From Dyella sp. EPa41 (GTDB lineage: Bacteria; Pseudomonadota; Gammaproteobacteria; Xanthomonadales; Rhodanobacteraceae), in NCBI RefSeq assembly GCF_016586165.1, contig NZ_BCPR01000006.1, positions 1-64,000 of the forward strand: a DNA stretch of 64,000 bases, written 5' to 3'. Positions 51,895 through 63,182 of this stretch are shown here, in pieces (position 1 is the first letter of the stretch; the number at the start of each line of letters is the position of its first letter). The position numbers and the translations under genes were made by a program. Under the pieces are notes generated by a model, which saw only the letters and a list, made by a program, of their open reading frames with translations, did no database searches and was not told the origin of the DNA.

Positions 51895-53787
51895 TTACGC
51901 CGCGAACACGCGCCGGCGCACCAGCTCGCACACCGTGCGCACGTCGCCATCCATGGCGCGGTCGCGCGGCATGAAGGCGATGTGCTCGCGCAGCGCGTCG
52001 TGTGCCTTGCGCACGGCCTCACCCGCGTGGAAATCGCCCACGCTCGCCAATGCCCGGGTGAGCTGCTGCACTTCGGCCACGAACTGCGCGTAATGCGGAT
52101 GGCCTTCGCGCGGCGCGTTGGACACCTTGCCGGCCAGCGCCTGCCAATCGCCACGGGACGCCAGGCGGCATGCCGCGTTGAGCATCGCCTGGCGGAAATC
52201 CAGCGCCTGCGCCGCGGTGTAGAGCTCCAGCGAAAGCACGTGGCCGAGGTCTTCCATCATCTCCAGCACGTGGCGTGCCTCGTTGGCGCCCATCGACACA
52301 TGGTCTTCCGCGTTCGCGCTGGTGGGCACCGAATACACGCTGGCCGGATGCGCGCGCGTGGCGAGGTCGTTCACCAGTGCCGCCGCGGTGTACTGCACGA
52401 TCATGAAGCCCGAATCGGTGCCGTCCTCGTTGCCGGTGAGGAAGGCCGGCAGGCCGTCGTTGGTGGCCGGGTCCACCAGCTTGTTGAGGCGACGCTCGGA
52501 GATGGAGGCCAGCACCGGGATCGCCGCCTTCACGTAGCTCATCGCCAGCGCCAGCGGCATGCCGTGGAAGTGGCCCGCGGAGATCACCTGCTCCTCGATG
52601 AACTGCGCGTTCTCGGCATCCGGGAAGATCAGCGGGTTGTCGGTAACGGCATTGAGCTCGATGTCGAACACGCGGCAGGCCTGCGCCCACGCATCGCGCA
52701 CCGCGCCGTGCACTTGCGGCATGCAGCGCAGGCAATAGGCATCCTGCGGCTGGTGCTTCTTGCCGCCCTTGAACGGCAGGAATCGCGCATAGAACGCCTC
52801 GCGGCCATGGCGCTGGTTCGCCGGCACCCAATCCCAACCGATATCGAAAGTAAGCGCCTGGTCGGCGGGGTCGGCCCAGGCTTCGGCCGCCCACGGCTTG
52901 AAGCGCGGGACCAGGTGATAGGGAATGTCGACCAGCGTGCTGCCTTCCAGCAGGTCACGCACATGCGCGGCCGTGTCCACCTGCCCAGGATGCGGGCGAA
53001 GCGCATGTACCTCGGGGCGCAGCGCGCCACTGCGGCCGGCGAAGGCATCAAGCGTCATCGCGGCGGCGAGATCGGCGAGGTCGAGCAGATGCTCCAGGTC
53101 CTCCAGCGCCAACGCGCCGGTGGCCAGCATTTGCGCCGTACCGTTGTTGAGCGCCAGGCCTTCCTTGAAGGACAGGCGAATGGGCGACAGGCCCGCGCGC
53201 TTCAGCGCTTCGGCGCCCGGCAGGCGCTCGCCCTGGTAGAACGCCTCACCACCACCCAGCAGCACGATGGCCAGGTGCGAGAGCGGCGCGAGGTCGCCGC
53301 TGGCGCCCACCGAACCCTTCTCCGGCACCACCGGCACCACGCCGGCATTGAGCATCGCGGTGAGCGCCTTGAGCGTCTCCACGCGAATGCCGGAGTGGCC
53401 ACGCATCAAGGTGTTGATGCGGATCACCAGCATCGCGCGCACCACGTCCGGCGCGAACGGCTTGCCCACGCACACCGCGTGTGTGGTGATGAGGTTGTGC
53501 TGCAGTTCTTCCAGCAGCGTGCCTTCCGGCTTGCCAGGGTTGCCGCCGGGAAGCTCGTCGCGCAGGCGGTGCGCGCCCAGCAGCTTGTCGGCGTTGCTGC
53601 CGAAGCCGGTGGTGACGCCGTAGGTCGGCTCGCCGCAGCTCACCTTGTCGGCAAGAAAGTCGGCCGCGCGCTGTACGCGCTTGAGCTGGGTTTCATCCAG
53701 CGCCACATGCAGGCCCTGTCGCGCCACGGCCACCAGTTGCTCGCGGGTGAGGCTGTTGCCGTCCAGGAGTATCGTCTTTGCGGTCAT
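51895..53787 (-). CDS. hutH: Histidine ammonia-lyase-like aromatic amino acid lyase, extended
   Basis: Member of the MIO lyase family that releases ammonia from an aromatic amino acid. In 630 residues the MIO triad ASG is at 162-164 (GSVGASGDLAP), with Y56 in TYGVTTGFG and the Asn of ALNNGTAQ. The selectivity position reads T102-H103, close to the Ser-His of histidine lyases and unlike Phe-Leu or His-Leu of Phe/Tyr lyases; QDAYCLR and SANAEDHVSM also fit HutH. It is about 120 residues longer than usual, through an insertion of some 50 residues around 300-350 (rich in Trp) and a longer C-terminus. No hutU, hutI or hutG is nearby. It lies 84 bases after hisS. Confidence 0.8.
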   Translation of the reverse strand: MTAKTILLDGNSLTREQLVAVARQGLHVALDETQLKRVQRAADFLADKVSCGEPTYGVTTGFGSNADKLLGAHRLRDELPGGNPGKPEGTLLEELQHNLITTHAVCVGKPFAPDVVRAMLVIRINTLMRGHSGIRVETLKALTAMLNAGVVPVVPEKGSVGASGDLAPLSHLAIVLLGGGEAFYQGERLPGAEALKRAGLSPIRLSFKEGLALNNGTAQMLATGALALEDLEHLLDLADLAAAMTLDAFAGRSGALRPEVHALRPHPGQVDTAAHVRDLLEGSTLVDIPYHLVPRFKPWAAEAWADPADQALTFDIGWDWVPANQRHGREAFYARFLPFKGGKKHQPQDAYCLRCMPQVHGAVRDAWAQACRVFDIELNAVTDNPLIFPDAENAQFIEEQVISAGHFHGMPLALAMSYVKAAIPVLASISERRLNKLVDPATNDGLPAFLTGNEDGTDSGFMIVQYTAAALVNDLATRAHPASVYSVPTSANAEDHVSMGANEARHVLEMMEDLGHVLSLELYTAAQALDFRQAMLNAACRLASRGDWQALAGKVSNAPREGHPHYAQFVAEVQQLTRALASVGDFHAGEAVRKAHDALREHIAFMPRDRAMDGDVRTVCELVRRRVFAA

Positions 53788-53871
53788 GCCTTGCTCCAGC
53801 CCGGACGGGCCCATGTATTGAGTTGATGCGGCCGCACCCGGCGAGTGCGGCCCCGCTTCAGGCGCGATGGA

Positions 53872-55245
53872 TTAACGGCCGACTTCGGCCTGCGCCAGTT
53901 CCACGCGCAGCGACTTGATCAGCTCGGCGCGCGACACTTCGAACTGGTCTTCGCGACGCAGGTCCTTCACGGTGACCACGCCCTTGGCGATCTCGTCCTC
54001 GCCCAACACGATCACGAAGCGGATGCCCGCGCGGTCGGCGTACTTGAACTGCTTGCCGAGCTTGCCGCCTTCCAGCACCACTTCGGTGGCAATGCCCGCC
54101 GAGCGCAGCTCATTGGCGAGCGCGAGATACGCCGGCATCTGCGCCGCGTCCATCTGCGTCACCAGCACATCGACCGTGCTCTGGCCGGTGGCGATCAGGC
54201 CGGCGTCGCGCAGCTGCCAGTAAAGGCGCGTGAGGCCGATGGAAATGCCCACGCCCGGCAGCTTCGACTTGGTGTACTGGCTGGCCAGGTTCTCGTAGCG
54301 GCCGCCCGAGCAGATCGAGCCGATCTGCGGATGATCGTTGAGCGTGGTCTCGTAGACGGTGCCGGTGTAGTAGTCCAGGCCGCGCGCGATCGAGAGGTTG
54401 AGCACGTAGTGCGTTTCCGGCACACCGAAGTCGCGGATCAGGCCGAGCACTTCCTTCAGTTCCGCGCGGCCCTGCTCCATCGACTCCGGGCCGGGACCCA
54501 GCGCGTCGAGCTTGTCGAACGCATCCTGCAGCGAGCTGGAACGCACCTGCACGAAGTCCAGGATCTTCTGCGCCACCCCGGCACTCAGCCCGAACTGCTC
54601 GCCGGTGAGCGTGTCGCGCACGTAGTCGGCGCCGCGCTTGTCCAGCTTGTCCACTTCGCGCAGCACCAGCGTCTGCTGCTCGCCGTCGGTGACGCCCAGG
54701 CTTTCGAAAAAGCCGCGCATCAGCTTGCGGTTGTTGAGCTGGATGGTGAAGGCGCCGATGTTCAGTTCGCGGAACACGCTGTAGATCACCGCGGGCAACT
54801 CGGCGTCATAGCGGACCGACAGGCTGTCCTTGCCGATCACGTCGATGTCGCATTGGTAGAACTCGCGGAAACGGCCGCGCTGGGCGCGCTCGCCACGGTA
54901 TACGCGCTGCATCTGGTAGCGGCGGAACGGGAACGACAAGTCGTGCTCGTGTTCGGCCACGTAGCGGGCCAGCGGCACGGTGAGATCGAAGCGCAGCGCC
55001 AGCTCGGGCTTCTCGCCCTGCTCCAGCGCGCCGGTGGACTGCACGAAGTAGACCTGGCGCTCCGTCTCGCCGCCGGTCTTGGTCAGCAGCACGTCGGAGT
55101 ATTCGATCACCGGCGTCTCGACCGGCAGGAAACCAAAGCGCTCATAGTTGCGGCGGATCACGTCGAGCATGCGCTGGAACGCGATCTGGTCGAGCGGCAG
55201 CAGCTCGAGCACGCCGGGCATGGTACGGGCCGGGGTAAGCGCCAT
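53872..55245 (-). CDS. hisS: Histidine-tRNA ligase
   Basis: Class II aminoacyl-tRNA synthetase charging tRNA-His. The 457-residue form starts [17 protein letters not shown]. It has motif 1 near 40, motif 2 [25 protein letters not shown], the HisA box [12 protein letters not shown] and motif 3 [12 protein letters not shown]. The open frame extends 24 codons upstream without similarity. It precedes hutH on the same strand; a hairpin GGCCGCAC/GTGCGGCC (53830-53852) stands between. Confidence 0.95.
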   Translation of the reverse strand: MALTPARTMPGVLELLPLDQIAFQRMLDVIRRNYERFGFLPVETPVIEYSDVLLTKTGGETERQVYFVQSTGALEQGEKPELALRFDLTVPLARYVAEHEHDLSFPFRRYQMQRVYRGERAQRGRFREFYQCDIDVIGKDSLSVRYDAELPAVIYSVFRELNIGAFTIQLNNRKLMRGFFESLGVTDGEQQTLVLREVDKLDKRGADYVRDTLTGEQFGLSAGVAQKILDFVQVRSSSLQDAFDKLDALGPGPESMEQGRAELKEVLGLIRDFGVPETHYVLNLSIARGLDYYTGTVYETTLNDHPQIGSICSGGRYENLASQYTKSKLPGVGISIGLTRLYWQLRDAGLIATGQSTVDVLVTQMDAAQMPAYLALANELRSAGIATEVVLEGGKLGKQFKYADRAGIRFVIVLGEDEIAKGVVTVKDLRREDQFEVSRAELIKSLRVELAQAEVGR

Positions 55246-55447
55246 GAAATCCTCTGCTAAGCGGTGAAAAAAGCGTCGGGAAACCGCCAGATGGCGATGG
55301 GTCCGACAGAGCCGCATAGGTTAGCAGAAGGCTGCCCCCGAGCCTTGGGTTCGAGCCGTTCCAGCAAGGCGCCCTGCTCCGCCGGAGAAAAAATTTCACA
55401 ATCCTGTTGCCAAGGTCAGGGAAGGTCATTAAGATACGCGGCTCCCA

Positions 55448-55524
55448 CGGGGTGTAGCTCAGCCTGGTAGAGCGCTACGTTCGGGACGTAGAAGTCGCAT
55501 GTTCGAATCATGTCACCCCGACCA
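55448..55524 (+). tRNA. tRNA-Pro (anticodon CGG)
   Basis: A 77-base cloverleaf with CCA encoded. The acceptor arms CGGGGTG (55448-55454) and CACCCCG pair fully. The D arm has GCTC...GAGC, the anticodon stem CTACG/CGTAG closes loop TTCGGGA with anticodon CGG (reads CCG), and the T arm contains TTCGAATC. The C1-G72 pair is typical of bacterial tRNA-Pro. Confidence 0.95.
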
Positions 55525-55536
55525 AAGATTCGATGA

Positions 55537-55563
55537 AAAAGCCGGCCTTGCGCCGGCTTTTTT
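55537..55563 (+). terminator. Intrinsic terminator after tRNA-Pro
   Basis: AAAAGCCGGC (55537-55546) and GCCGGCTTTT (55552-55561) give a 10-bp stem with a 5-base loop, followed by TT, directly after the tRNA. Confidence 0.88.
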
Positions 55564-55588
55564 GTGGCCCATTTTTGCGGACTCCTTA

Positions 55589-55676
55589 TGCAGGAGCGCA
55601 CCCAGTGCGCGAAAAGCCTATGGAGCCGCAACGCCGCAACTCCGCGGTCGCGCACTGGGTGCGCTCCTACAGGCAA
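55589..55676. repeat. REP-like palindromic element
   Basis: Left arm AGGAGCGCACCCAGTGCGCG and inverted right arm CGCGCACTGGGTGCGCTCCT, with a linker containing CCGCAACGCCGCAACTCCGCGG. It sits between tRNA-Pro and the convergent VOC gene. Confidence 0.88.
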
Positions 55677-55686
55677 CGCTGCGGCT

Positions 55687-56433
55687 TCAGCGATTCGGCA
55701 AAAACACCGCAAACCGCGCACCCTGCGGATCGCGCAGCATGGCGTAGCGTCCGATGCCGGGAATGTCCTCCGGCGCCGTGGTCACTTCCGCCCCCAGGGA
55801 TTGGGCCTTCGCCGCGCTCGCATCCACATCCCGCACAAGCACGTACGGAATCCACAGCGACGGACCCGCGCCGCCCAGGTTCCGCATCAGGCCGCCACGC
55901 CGTGCATCGCCGCTCTTGAGCACGTAGTAGGTGTCCTCGCCGGCCGGCATGGAGTCGTGGCCGAGACCGAACAGCCATTCGTAGAACGCCAGCGCCTTTG
56001 CGTCGTCGGTCGTATGAAGTTCGTGCCAGCACCATTGGCCGGGCGACAGCTCGCCATCCGGCGTGTCGTCGTTGCTTCCGCGCCAGATCGAGAACATCGC
56101 GCCGGCCGGATCGAGCAGCGTCGCACCACGTCCCACCGGCGGAAAATCGGTGGGCGGCATGCAGGATGACGCACCCGCTTCGAGCGCTTGCGCATAGCTC
56201 CTGTCGACATCGGCCACGCTGAGATAAATGCCCCACTGGCAGGCTTCGCCTGGCTGCGACGCGCGATAGCCGCCCATGTGCTCACCGGCATTCATGATGA
56301 CGTGATAGGCCTGGCCGCCCACCTGCATCGGCGCATCGCCCCAGCCGAACAGCGCGGCGTAAAACTTGCTCGCCCGCGCCGGATCGGTACTGGCGTGTTC
56401 GACCCAGACGAGCTTTCCGGGCAAGGTCTTCAT
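55687..56433 (-). CDS. VOC-family (glyoxalase-like) protein with two domains
   Basis: A 248-residue protein made of two vicinal-oxygen-chelate modules. The first starts LVWVEHASTDPARASKFYAALFGW and ends GATLLDPAGAMFSIW; the second starts WHELHTTDDAKALAFYEWLFG and ends LRDPQGARFAVF. This is the layout of the CDD-like 'glyoxalase/bleomycin resistance' proteins with unknown substrate. It appears to be a single-gene unit. Confidence 0.87.
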   Translation of the reverse strand: MKTLPGKLVWVEHASTDPARASKFYAALFGWGDAPMQVGGQAYHVIMNAGEHMGGYRASQPGEACQWGIYLSVADVDRSYAQALEAGASSCMPPTDFPPVGRGATLLDPAGAMFSIWRGSNDDTPDGELSPGQWCWHELHTTDDAKALAFYEWLFGLGHDSMPAGEDTYYVLKSGDARRGGLMRNLGGAGPSLWIPYVLVRDVDASAAKAQSLGAEVTTAPEDIPGIGRYAMLRDPQGARFAVFLPNR

Positions 56434-56534
56434 GAGCCGGCTCCTCTCCTAATGGGCGATGCCCGGGAAAGGCCGCAGGCTACCCTGCGAGAGATGACGG
56501 GAAAGTCGCGGCTGCGTGGCCGCGGACGCCCCTG

Positions 56535-57344
56535 TCAGCTTTGCAGCGCCAGTTCGGCCAGGCGATCGAGTTCTTCATGGTCGAAGCCGGCTTCAAGGCG
56601 TGCCGGCCGGTTGAACGGGCCTCGCAGGTTGCGACCCATGTAGTCGCGCAAGAGGTCGAGGAAGGTCTCGCGCGGGTCGAGGCCGTCCCGTTCGCAGCAA
56701 TGGCGGAACCAGCGCGTACCGGCCGCCACGTGCGCCACTTCCTCGCGCAGGATCACGTCGAGGATCGCCACGGTACGGCCATCGCCGACGGAAAGCAGCC
56801 GATCGATCATGCCGGGCGTGACATCGAGGCCCCGCGCCTCGAGCACGCGCGGCACCAGGGCCATGCGCGCGGTGTCGTGGTGGGCCGTCTTCTCGGCCAT
56901 TTCCCACAGGCCGTTGTGGGCATCGAAGTCACCATAGGCATGGCCGAGCTCGGCCAGCCGTTCGGACAGCATCGCGAAGTGGCGCGCCTCGTCGTGCGCG
57001 CAACTCGCCCAATCGCGGTAATAGTCGAGCGGCTTGCCGCGGAAACGGTACACCGCGTCCCACGCGAGATTGATCGCGTTGAACTCGATATGCGCCACCG
57101 CATGCACCAGCGCGGCGCGGCCGTCCGCGGTGCCGAGGCCGCGATGCGGCACCTGGCGCTGGGGAACCAGTTGCGGGCGCTCCGGCCTACCGGGCGCGCC
57201 GATCGGTTCGGGCGCGGGCGACGAGGGATCGGGATGAAGCTCGCCGGAGAGAAAGCCCTCCCAGGCCGCGTGCGTCAAGCGCAGCTTTTCGGCCGGGTCG
57301 GTGGCGTCGAGGCAGCGCTTGGCGGCGGCGTGGAGGTCGGGCAT
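56535..57344 (-). CDS. Ferritin-like DUF455 family protein
   Basis: A 269-residue protein. The ferritin-like helices carry probable di-metal ligands: Glu and His in AVAHIEFNAINLAWD, DEARHF and REEVAHVAAG. That pattern marks the DUF455/MiaE-like ferritin-fold group, perhaps an oxygenase or hydroxylase, but no reaction is known. The ATG giving MPDLHAAAKRCL is used; the longer frame upstream is the adjacent REP repeat read as protein. Confidence 0.82.
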   Translation of the reverse strand: MPDLHAAAKRCLDATDPAEKLRLTHAAWEGFLSGELHPDPSSPAPEPIGAPGRPERPQLVPQRQVPHRGLGTADGRAALVHAVAHIEFNAINLAWDAVYRFRGKPLDYYRDWASCAHDEARHFAMLSERLAELGHAYGDFDAHNGLWEMAEKTAHHDTARMALVPRVLEARGLDVTPGMIDRLLSVGDGRTVAILDVILREEVAHVAAGTRWFRHCCERDGLDPRETFLDLLRDYMGRNLRGPFNRPARLEAGFDHEELDRLAELALQS

Positions 57345-57357
57345 GCGGACATGTCTA

Positions 57358-57444
57358 CTGTAGGAGCGCACCCAGTGCGCGATCACCTGACGGAGCGAAG
57401 GCACCGTCGCCCTGCGGTCGCGCACTGGGTGCGCTCCTACAACG
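57358..57444. repeat. REP-like palindromic element
   Basis: Left arm CTGTAGGAGCGCACCCAGTG and inverted right arm CACTGGGTGCGCTCCTACA with about 45 bases between. It lies between purF and the DUF455 gene, which run in the same direction. Confidence 0.88.
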
Positions 57445-57461
57445 GCACAACGGTACGCTGC

Positions 57462-58937
<1,476 letters not shown>

Positions 58938-58953
58938 GGTTGAAAGCCTGTAA

Positions 58954-59559
58954 TTAGTGAGTCGTTGCCGGAGCGGCCGTGGATGCGGCCGCCGGATGGG
59001 TCTGGTGCCCGGTCGCTGGTGAAGCGCCCGAAGCTCCCGCCGGCAAGGCGGGCAAATGGTCCAGCAGTGCCGGGGGGTTGAGGTAGTGGCGGACGCTGTC
59101 CGGCACGCGCTCGCCCAGCCACGCAGCCATTCCCTTGAACTGCGACAATAGAGCCGACTCGTTCCACCACGGGTCGCGCGTGAACGCGGTAAACCCGAGC
59201 AGGAACACCGCGAGCGTCACCAGCAGCACGCCGCGGACGAAACCAAACACCATGCCCAGCAAGCGATCCGTACCGGACAACCCGGTGCCTTCGATCAGCT
59301 TGCTCACCAGGAAGCGCAACAGCGCTCCGGCGATCAGCACGGCGAGAAAACAGATGCCGTATCCCACCAGGATCCGCGCCGACGGCAGCTGGATGCTGTG
59401 TTCGAAATACCCGGCCACGCTGGGCCCGAACGTCCACGCCACCCAGAACGCCGCGACCCAGATCGCCAGCGCCAGCACCTCTGAAATGAGGCCTCGCCAC
59501 AGCCCGATCAAGACCGAGAGGGCGAGCACCGCAAGGATGATGTAGTCGGCCCAATTCAC
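58954..59559 (-). CDS. cvpA: CvpA family membrane protein
   Basis: A 201-residue protein with four helices, beginning [19 protein letters not shown], followed by an Ala/Thr/Pro-rich cytoplasmic tail. In E. coli it is needed for colicin V production and sits in front of purF, exactly as here. Its normal job is unclear. Confidence 0.93.
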   Translation of the reverse strand: MNWADYIILAVLALSVLIGLWRGLISEVLALAIWVAAFWVAWTFGPSVAGYFEHSIQLPSARILVGYGICFLAVLIAGALLRFLVSKLIEGTGLSGTDRLLGMVFGFVRGVLLVTLAVFLLGFTAFTRDPWWNESALLSQFKGMAAWLGERVPDSVRHYLNPPALLDHLPALPAGASGASPATGHQTHPAAASTAAPATTH

Positions 59560-59586
59560 CGGGTCAGCATCTCGACGGGTTCAGGT

Positions 59587-60666
59587 TCACGGGGCGCTGA
59601 CGACGTTGCCGTCCACGCCCATCTTGGTCTTGATCTCATCGCGGATGCGGACCGCGTCGGCGCGCTGGGTCTGCGGGCCGGCACGCACGCGCCACAGCTG
59701 CTTGCCGCTCGCGTTCACCGTATCCACATAGCCGTCGAAACCGTTCGCGCGCAGCTTGTCGCGCAGCGCATTGGCATCGGCCTGGCTGCCCATGGCGGCG
59801 ATCTGCACGGCCCAGCCGCCGGGCTTCGACGAACCGGCGGCCGGCGCGGCAGCCGCGGCCGGGCCGGCGGGCCTGGCGGCCGGTGCCGGATCGTCCTGGG
59901 TCGGCGTGCTGGCGCTGCCCTCGAGACGGGCCGGCGCGCCCGGGATGGTCTGGGTGATCTTCAGGCGTGCCGCTTCGGCGGCGGCGCGCGATTCGAAGGG
60001 GCCGGCCGTAACCAGCGTGAGCTGCTTGCCGCCCTGGCTGATACTGCGGCCGGAGGCCGGATAACCCAGGCCGCGCACGCGCTGGATTAGGTTCTGTGCG
60101 CTCGCGCTCGACGCATAGGCGCTGAGATTGAGCGAATACTGGCCATGCGCCGCGGTAGCCGGCGAAGCGGCGGGCGTGGCAGCCGTCGTGGCCGAAGCCA
60201 TGGGCGCGGCCGCCTTGGCGGGTGCCGCCGTGGTGTCCGCCTTGCCCTGTGCCGGTATCACCGGCTGCGATGCGCTGGAGCCTGGTCGGGTCACCGTCGT
60301 CGGCTCGGGCTTCTGGCCCGCGGTCGGGTCGGTTTCCACATCCTTGGGACGGTTGGAACCGATGTTCACGGTGGCCAGCTGGTCGGACGAGCCCACCGGC
60401 GGCGCGGCCGTTGCGGGCGCCGGGGTCGGCGCCCGCGCCGTCGGCTTGGGTGCGGCCGACGCCGCCGTAGCCGGCGTTGCGCCAGGCGTCAGGCTCATGG
60501 TCTTGGTTTGCAGGTCGCGATCGGGCGCCGGCGGAATCGCCAGGCTGACCGTTTCATCGCCACTCGTGCTGGGCGGATTGCTGGAGAAGAGCATCGGCAC
60601 GATGAGGACAGCCAGTGCGATGAGTACGGCAGCGCCCAGCAGACGTGTTTTCAAGACAGGCTCCAA
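59587..60666 (-). CDS. SPOR-domain protein (DedD-like)
   Basis: A bitopic septal protein: an inner-membrane helix at about 9-27, an Ala/Pro/Thr-rich linker, then two SPOR-like halves, one around 175-235 (YSLNLSAYASSASAQNLIQRV) and a canonical SPOR domain at about 285-355 that binds denuded peptidoglycan. A TTG start giving MEPVLKTRLLGAA matches the family; no ATG fits. Placed between folC and cvpA, the classic folC-dedD-cvpA-purF order. Confidence 0.88.
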   Translation of the reverse strand: MEPVLKTRLLGAAVLIALAVLIVPMLFSSNPPSTSGDETVSLAIPPAPDRDLQTKTMSLTPGATPATAASAAPKPTARAPTPAPATAAPPVGSSDQLATVNIGSNRPKDVETDPTAGQKPEPTTVTRPGSSASQPVIPAQGKADTTAAPAKAAAPMASATTAATPAASPATAAHGQYSLNLSAYASSASAQNLIQRVRGLGYPASGRSISQGGKQLTLVTAGPFESRAAAEAARLKITQTIPGAPARLEGSASTPTQDDPAPAARPAGPAAAAAPAAGSSKPGGWAVQIAAMGSQADANALRDKLRANGFDGYVDTVNASGKQLWRVRAGPQTQRADAVRIRDEIKTKMGVDGNVVSAP

Positions 60667-60715
60667 ACGGCAGGGGGGCGGAAACGGGCGCGATTATACC
60701 TGCCCCGCTTCCCGT

Positions 60716-62011
60716 TCAGGCCGAAAGCGATCCCTTCGATTCAGCAAGCACGGCCGAGGCAACGAAGAACGAGCCGAAGGCAAGCACGCGTTCGCCGGCC
60801 CTGGATGCGGCGCGCGCCGCCGCCAAGGCCGAACGCACATCGTGGTGCAGGTCGTAACGGGCATCAGGCAGGGCCAGCAGCAACTGATCCAGCAGGACGC
60901 TGGAAGGCAGGCCACGTGGCGTATCGTGTTCGAGTCCCGCCAGATGCCAGTGGTCGATGCGCGAACCGATCGCGCGGATCACGCCTCCCACGTCCTTGTC
61001 GGACAGCGCGCCGTACACCGCATGCACGCGCCCGCCCGGATGCGCATCCAGCCATTCCGCCAGGGCGCGCGCCGCCTGCGGATTGTGTCCGACGTCCACC
61101 ACCAGGGCAGGATCGCCGCCCAGCGCTTCCAGGCGTGCCGCCACGTGGACGGTCCGCAATCCGGTGGCGGCGGCCGCCTCCAGATCGGAGGCGGCGATGA
61201 CCTCATCGTTTGCCTGCAGCGCATGGATCGCGGCGATGGCTGCCGCGGCGTTGGCGTATTGCACCGGCGCGGCCAGCGCCGGATCGGGCAGTTGCATGCC
61301 GGTGCCGTCGACATGGCGCCAGCGCCAGCCGCCTTGCGCCAGATGCTCCACGAAAAAGTCCGTCCCCGCGCGCTGCACTCTTGCCCCGATGCGCTGCAGC
61401 GCGTCGAGCAACCCTTGCGGCGGCTGGGTTTCGCCCACGATGGCCGGTCGATCCGCGCGGGCGATACCCGCCTTCTCGACGCCGATGCTGTCGCGATCGG
61501 GCCCCAGCCAGTCCATGTGGTCCAGGTCGACCGTGGTGATGATGGCGACATCCGCGTCGATGATGTTCACGGCGTCCAGGCGGCCGCCCAGGCCCACTTC
61601 GAGCACGGCCACGTCGAGGTTCGCGCGCGCGAACAGGTCCAGCGCGGCAAGCGTGCCGAACTCGAAATAGGTCAGCGGGATCTCGCCGCGCGCCGCCTCG
61701 ATGCGCTCGAAGCTGGCGATCAGCGCGTCATCCGACGCGTCCACGCCACCGATGCGGATGCGCTCGCGGTAGTGCAGCAGGTGCGGCGAGGTATAGCAGC
61801 CGACGCGCTGGCCCGCCGCGGCCAGCATGCTTTCCAGCAGCGCCACGGTGGAACCCTTGCCGTTGGTGCCGCCAACCGTGATCACGCGCCTTGCCGGCGG
61901 CGGCGCGCCCATGGCCTGCCATACGGCGCGTACGCGATCGAGCCCAAGCTCGATGCTGCGCACGTTCACGCGCTCCTGGTAGGCCAGCCATTCGTCGAGG
62001 GTACGGGTCAT
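60716..62011 (-). CDS. folC: Bifunctional dihydrofolate/folylpolyglutamate synthase
   Basis: Adds glutamates to folates. The 431-residue Mur-ligase-fold protein has the P-loop GGTNGKGSTVAL, VGLGGRLDAVN and a VDVGHNPQAARAL motif in the C-terminal domain. Overlaps the GNAT gene by 4 bases. Confidence 0.96.
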   Translation of the reverse strand: MTRTLDEWLAYQERVNVRSIELGLDRVRAVWQAMGAPPPARRVITVGGTNGKGSTVALLESMLAAAGQRVGCYTSPHLLHYRERIRIGGVDASDDALIASFERIEAARGEIPLTYFEFGTLAALDLFARANLDVAVLEVGLGGRLDAVNIIDADVAIITTVDLDHMDWLGPDRDSIGVEKAGIARADRPAIVGETQPPQGLLDALQRIGARVQRAGTDFFVEHLAQGGWRWRHVDGTGMQLPDPALAAPVQYANAAAAIAAIHALQANDEVIAASDLEAAAATGLRTVHVAARLEALGGDPALVVDVGHNPQAARALAEWLDAHPGGRVHAVYGALSDKDVGGVIRAIGSRIDHWHLAGLEHDTPRGLPSSVLLDQLLLALPDARYDLHHDVRSALAAARAASRAGERVLAFGSFFVASAVLAESKGSLSA

Positions 62012-62625
62012 GCGAAAGCATTCGTCCTGTCGGCATCAAGGGGGCGCAGCCAGAAGCCCAGGCGATGCGCGGTGGCTTCCACGGCGTCGATTTCGGTCCA
62101 GTCCAGCGTACAGAACATGTGGTCCTGGCGCTGGTAGCCGCGCTTGCGCCAGAACTCGTCGTTGGTGCGGTGATCGCGCGGACGGCGCCGGTCGTTGACC
62201 GCGCGCTCCACGGAGCAGAACGCGGTCCAGCGAAAACCGCCCTGGTGCCGCGCATGCGACTCGCGCAGATCGAAGAAGCGGTGGCCGATGCCCTGCCCGC
62301 GGTATTCCGGCAGCAAGACCGATTCGCCGAAGTAGAACACGTCGCTGAGCAGCATCCCGCGTTCCACGAAAGGCTGCTGGATCGCCGCCACCTCGTCCGC
62401 CAAAGGGATGCCGGTCGAGCAGCCGACGACCTCGTCCCCATCCAGCGCCAGCACGAACACGCTGCGCCGGGAGCGCGAATAAGCCTCCAGATAGCGGTGT
62501 TCGTACGCCATGTCGCCGTCGTACAGGTAGGGGTAGTCGCGGAACACGCGGATGCGCAGCCTGGCCAGCGCATCCAGGTGCGGACGCACGCCCTGGCCCA
62601 TGCTGGTGATGACACGCAGGGCCAT
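62008..62625 (-). CDS. GNAT family N-acetyltransferase
   Basis: A 205-residue acetyltransferase with the acetyl-CoA loop LLPEYRGQGIGHRFF (Q/R-x-x-G-x-G/A) and a preceding strand VFYFGESV. Substrate not recognisable. Coupled to folC by an ATGA overlap and 3 bases after the NTF2-like gene, so it is part of the purF transcript head. Confidence 0.83.
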   Translation of the reverse strand: MALRVITSMGQGVRPHLDALARLRIRVFRDYPYLYDGDMAYEHRYLEAYSRSRRSVFVLALDGDEVVGCSTGIPLADEVAAIQQPFVERGMLLSDVFYFGESVLLPEYRGQGIGHRFFDLRESHARHQGGFRWTAFCSVERAVNDRRRPRDHRTNDEFWRKRGYQRQDHMFCTLDWTEIDAVEATAHRLGFWLRPLDADRTNAFA

Positions 62626-62628
62626 CGA

Positions 62629-63036
62629 TCAGGCGCCCGTGACCTGGGCGATCCAGTCCTGCAGGTTGTAGTAATTGGTGACGCGGGCAATGCGGCCGTC
62701 GCGAATGTCGAAGAATGCGCCACCCGGCAACACGTAGCGCTGGCCACGGGCCGGCGGCAGGCCTTCGTCGTCGGCGAGGTATTGGCCATGCACCACGTAT
62801 TCGGCGGCGACGCGGCTGCCGTCGGCGCTGGCCATCACGCTGATGTCCCGCAGCTGCTCGCGATAGCAGCGGTTCATGCGTTCAAGAAAGCGGCGGAACG
62901 TGTCCAGCCCCGTCTCGCGATGCCCCTGGTTGATGTCATGCGCCACATCGCCGGCAAGGTGGCCCAGCATGGCCTCCCAATCACCGCGGTTGAACGCGTC
63001 GTAGTAACTCTCGATGAGGGCAATGCTGGCAGGCAT
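62629..63036 (-). CDS. SnoaL-like/NTF2-like protein
   Basis: A 135-residue cone-fold protein starting MPASIALIESYYDAFNRGDW, the usual opening of SnoaL/ketosteroid-isomerase-like proteins, with VVHGQYLAD and a terminal FDIRDGRIARVTNYYN strand. Such proteins serve many roles; this one cannot be assigned. First gene of the GNAT-folC-purF cluster as far as visible. Confidence 0.82.
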   Translation of the reverse strand: MPASIALIESYYDAFNRGDWEAMLGHLAGDVAHDINQGHRETGLDTFRRFLERMNRCYREQLRDISVMASADGSRVAAEYVVHGQYLADDEGLPPARGQRYVLPGGAFFDIRDGRIARVTNYYNLQDWIAQVTGA

Positions 63037-63182
63037 GGCGGCATCCGTCGGGGAATCGGGCCACACAGCTTAAAGCATGGGTGCCCGCGACGCAGTGCCG
63101 TTCGTGCGTGCCAAGACGGGCCGCTTCCGTGCTTTCCGGCAAATGCTGGATCCTCGCTTTCGCCGGAAAGGCACTGGCGCGA

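Noticed and set aside
49849-53826. A 1325-codon plus-strand open frame spanning the efflux pump, DUF998 gene and hutH
   Set aside because: It overlaps the pump and DUF998 genes in another frame and is antisense to hutH. Stop-free length is a by-product of codon bias in these genes.
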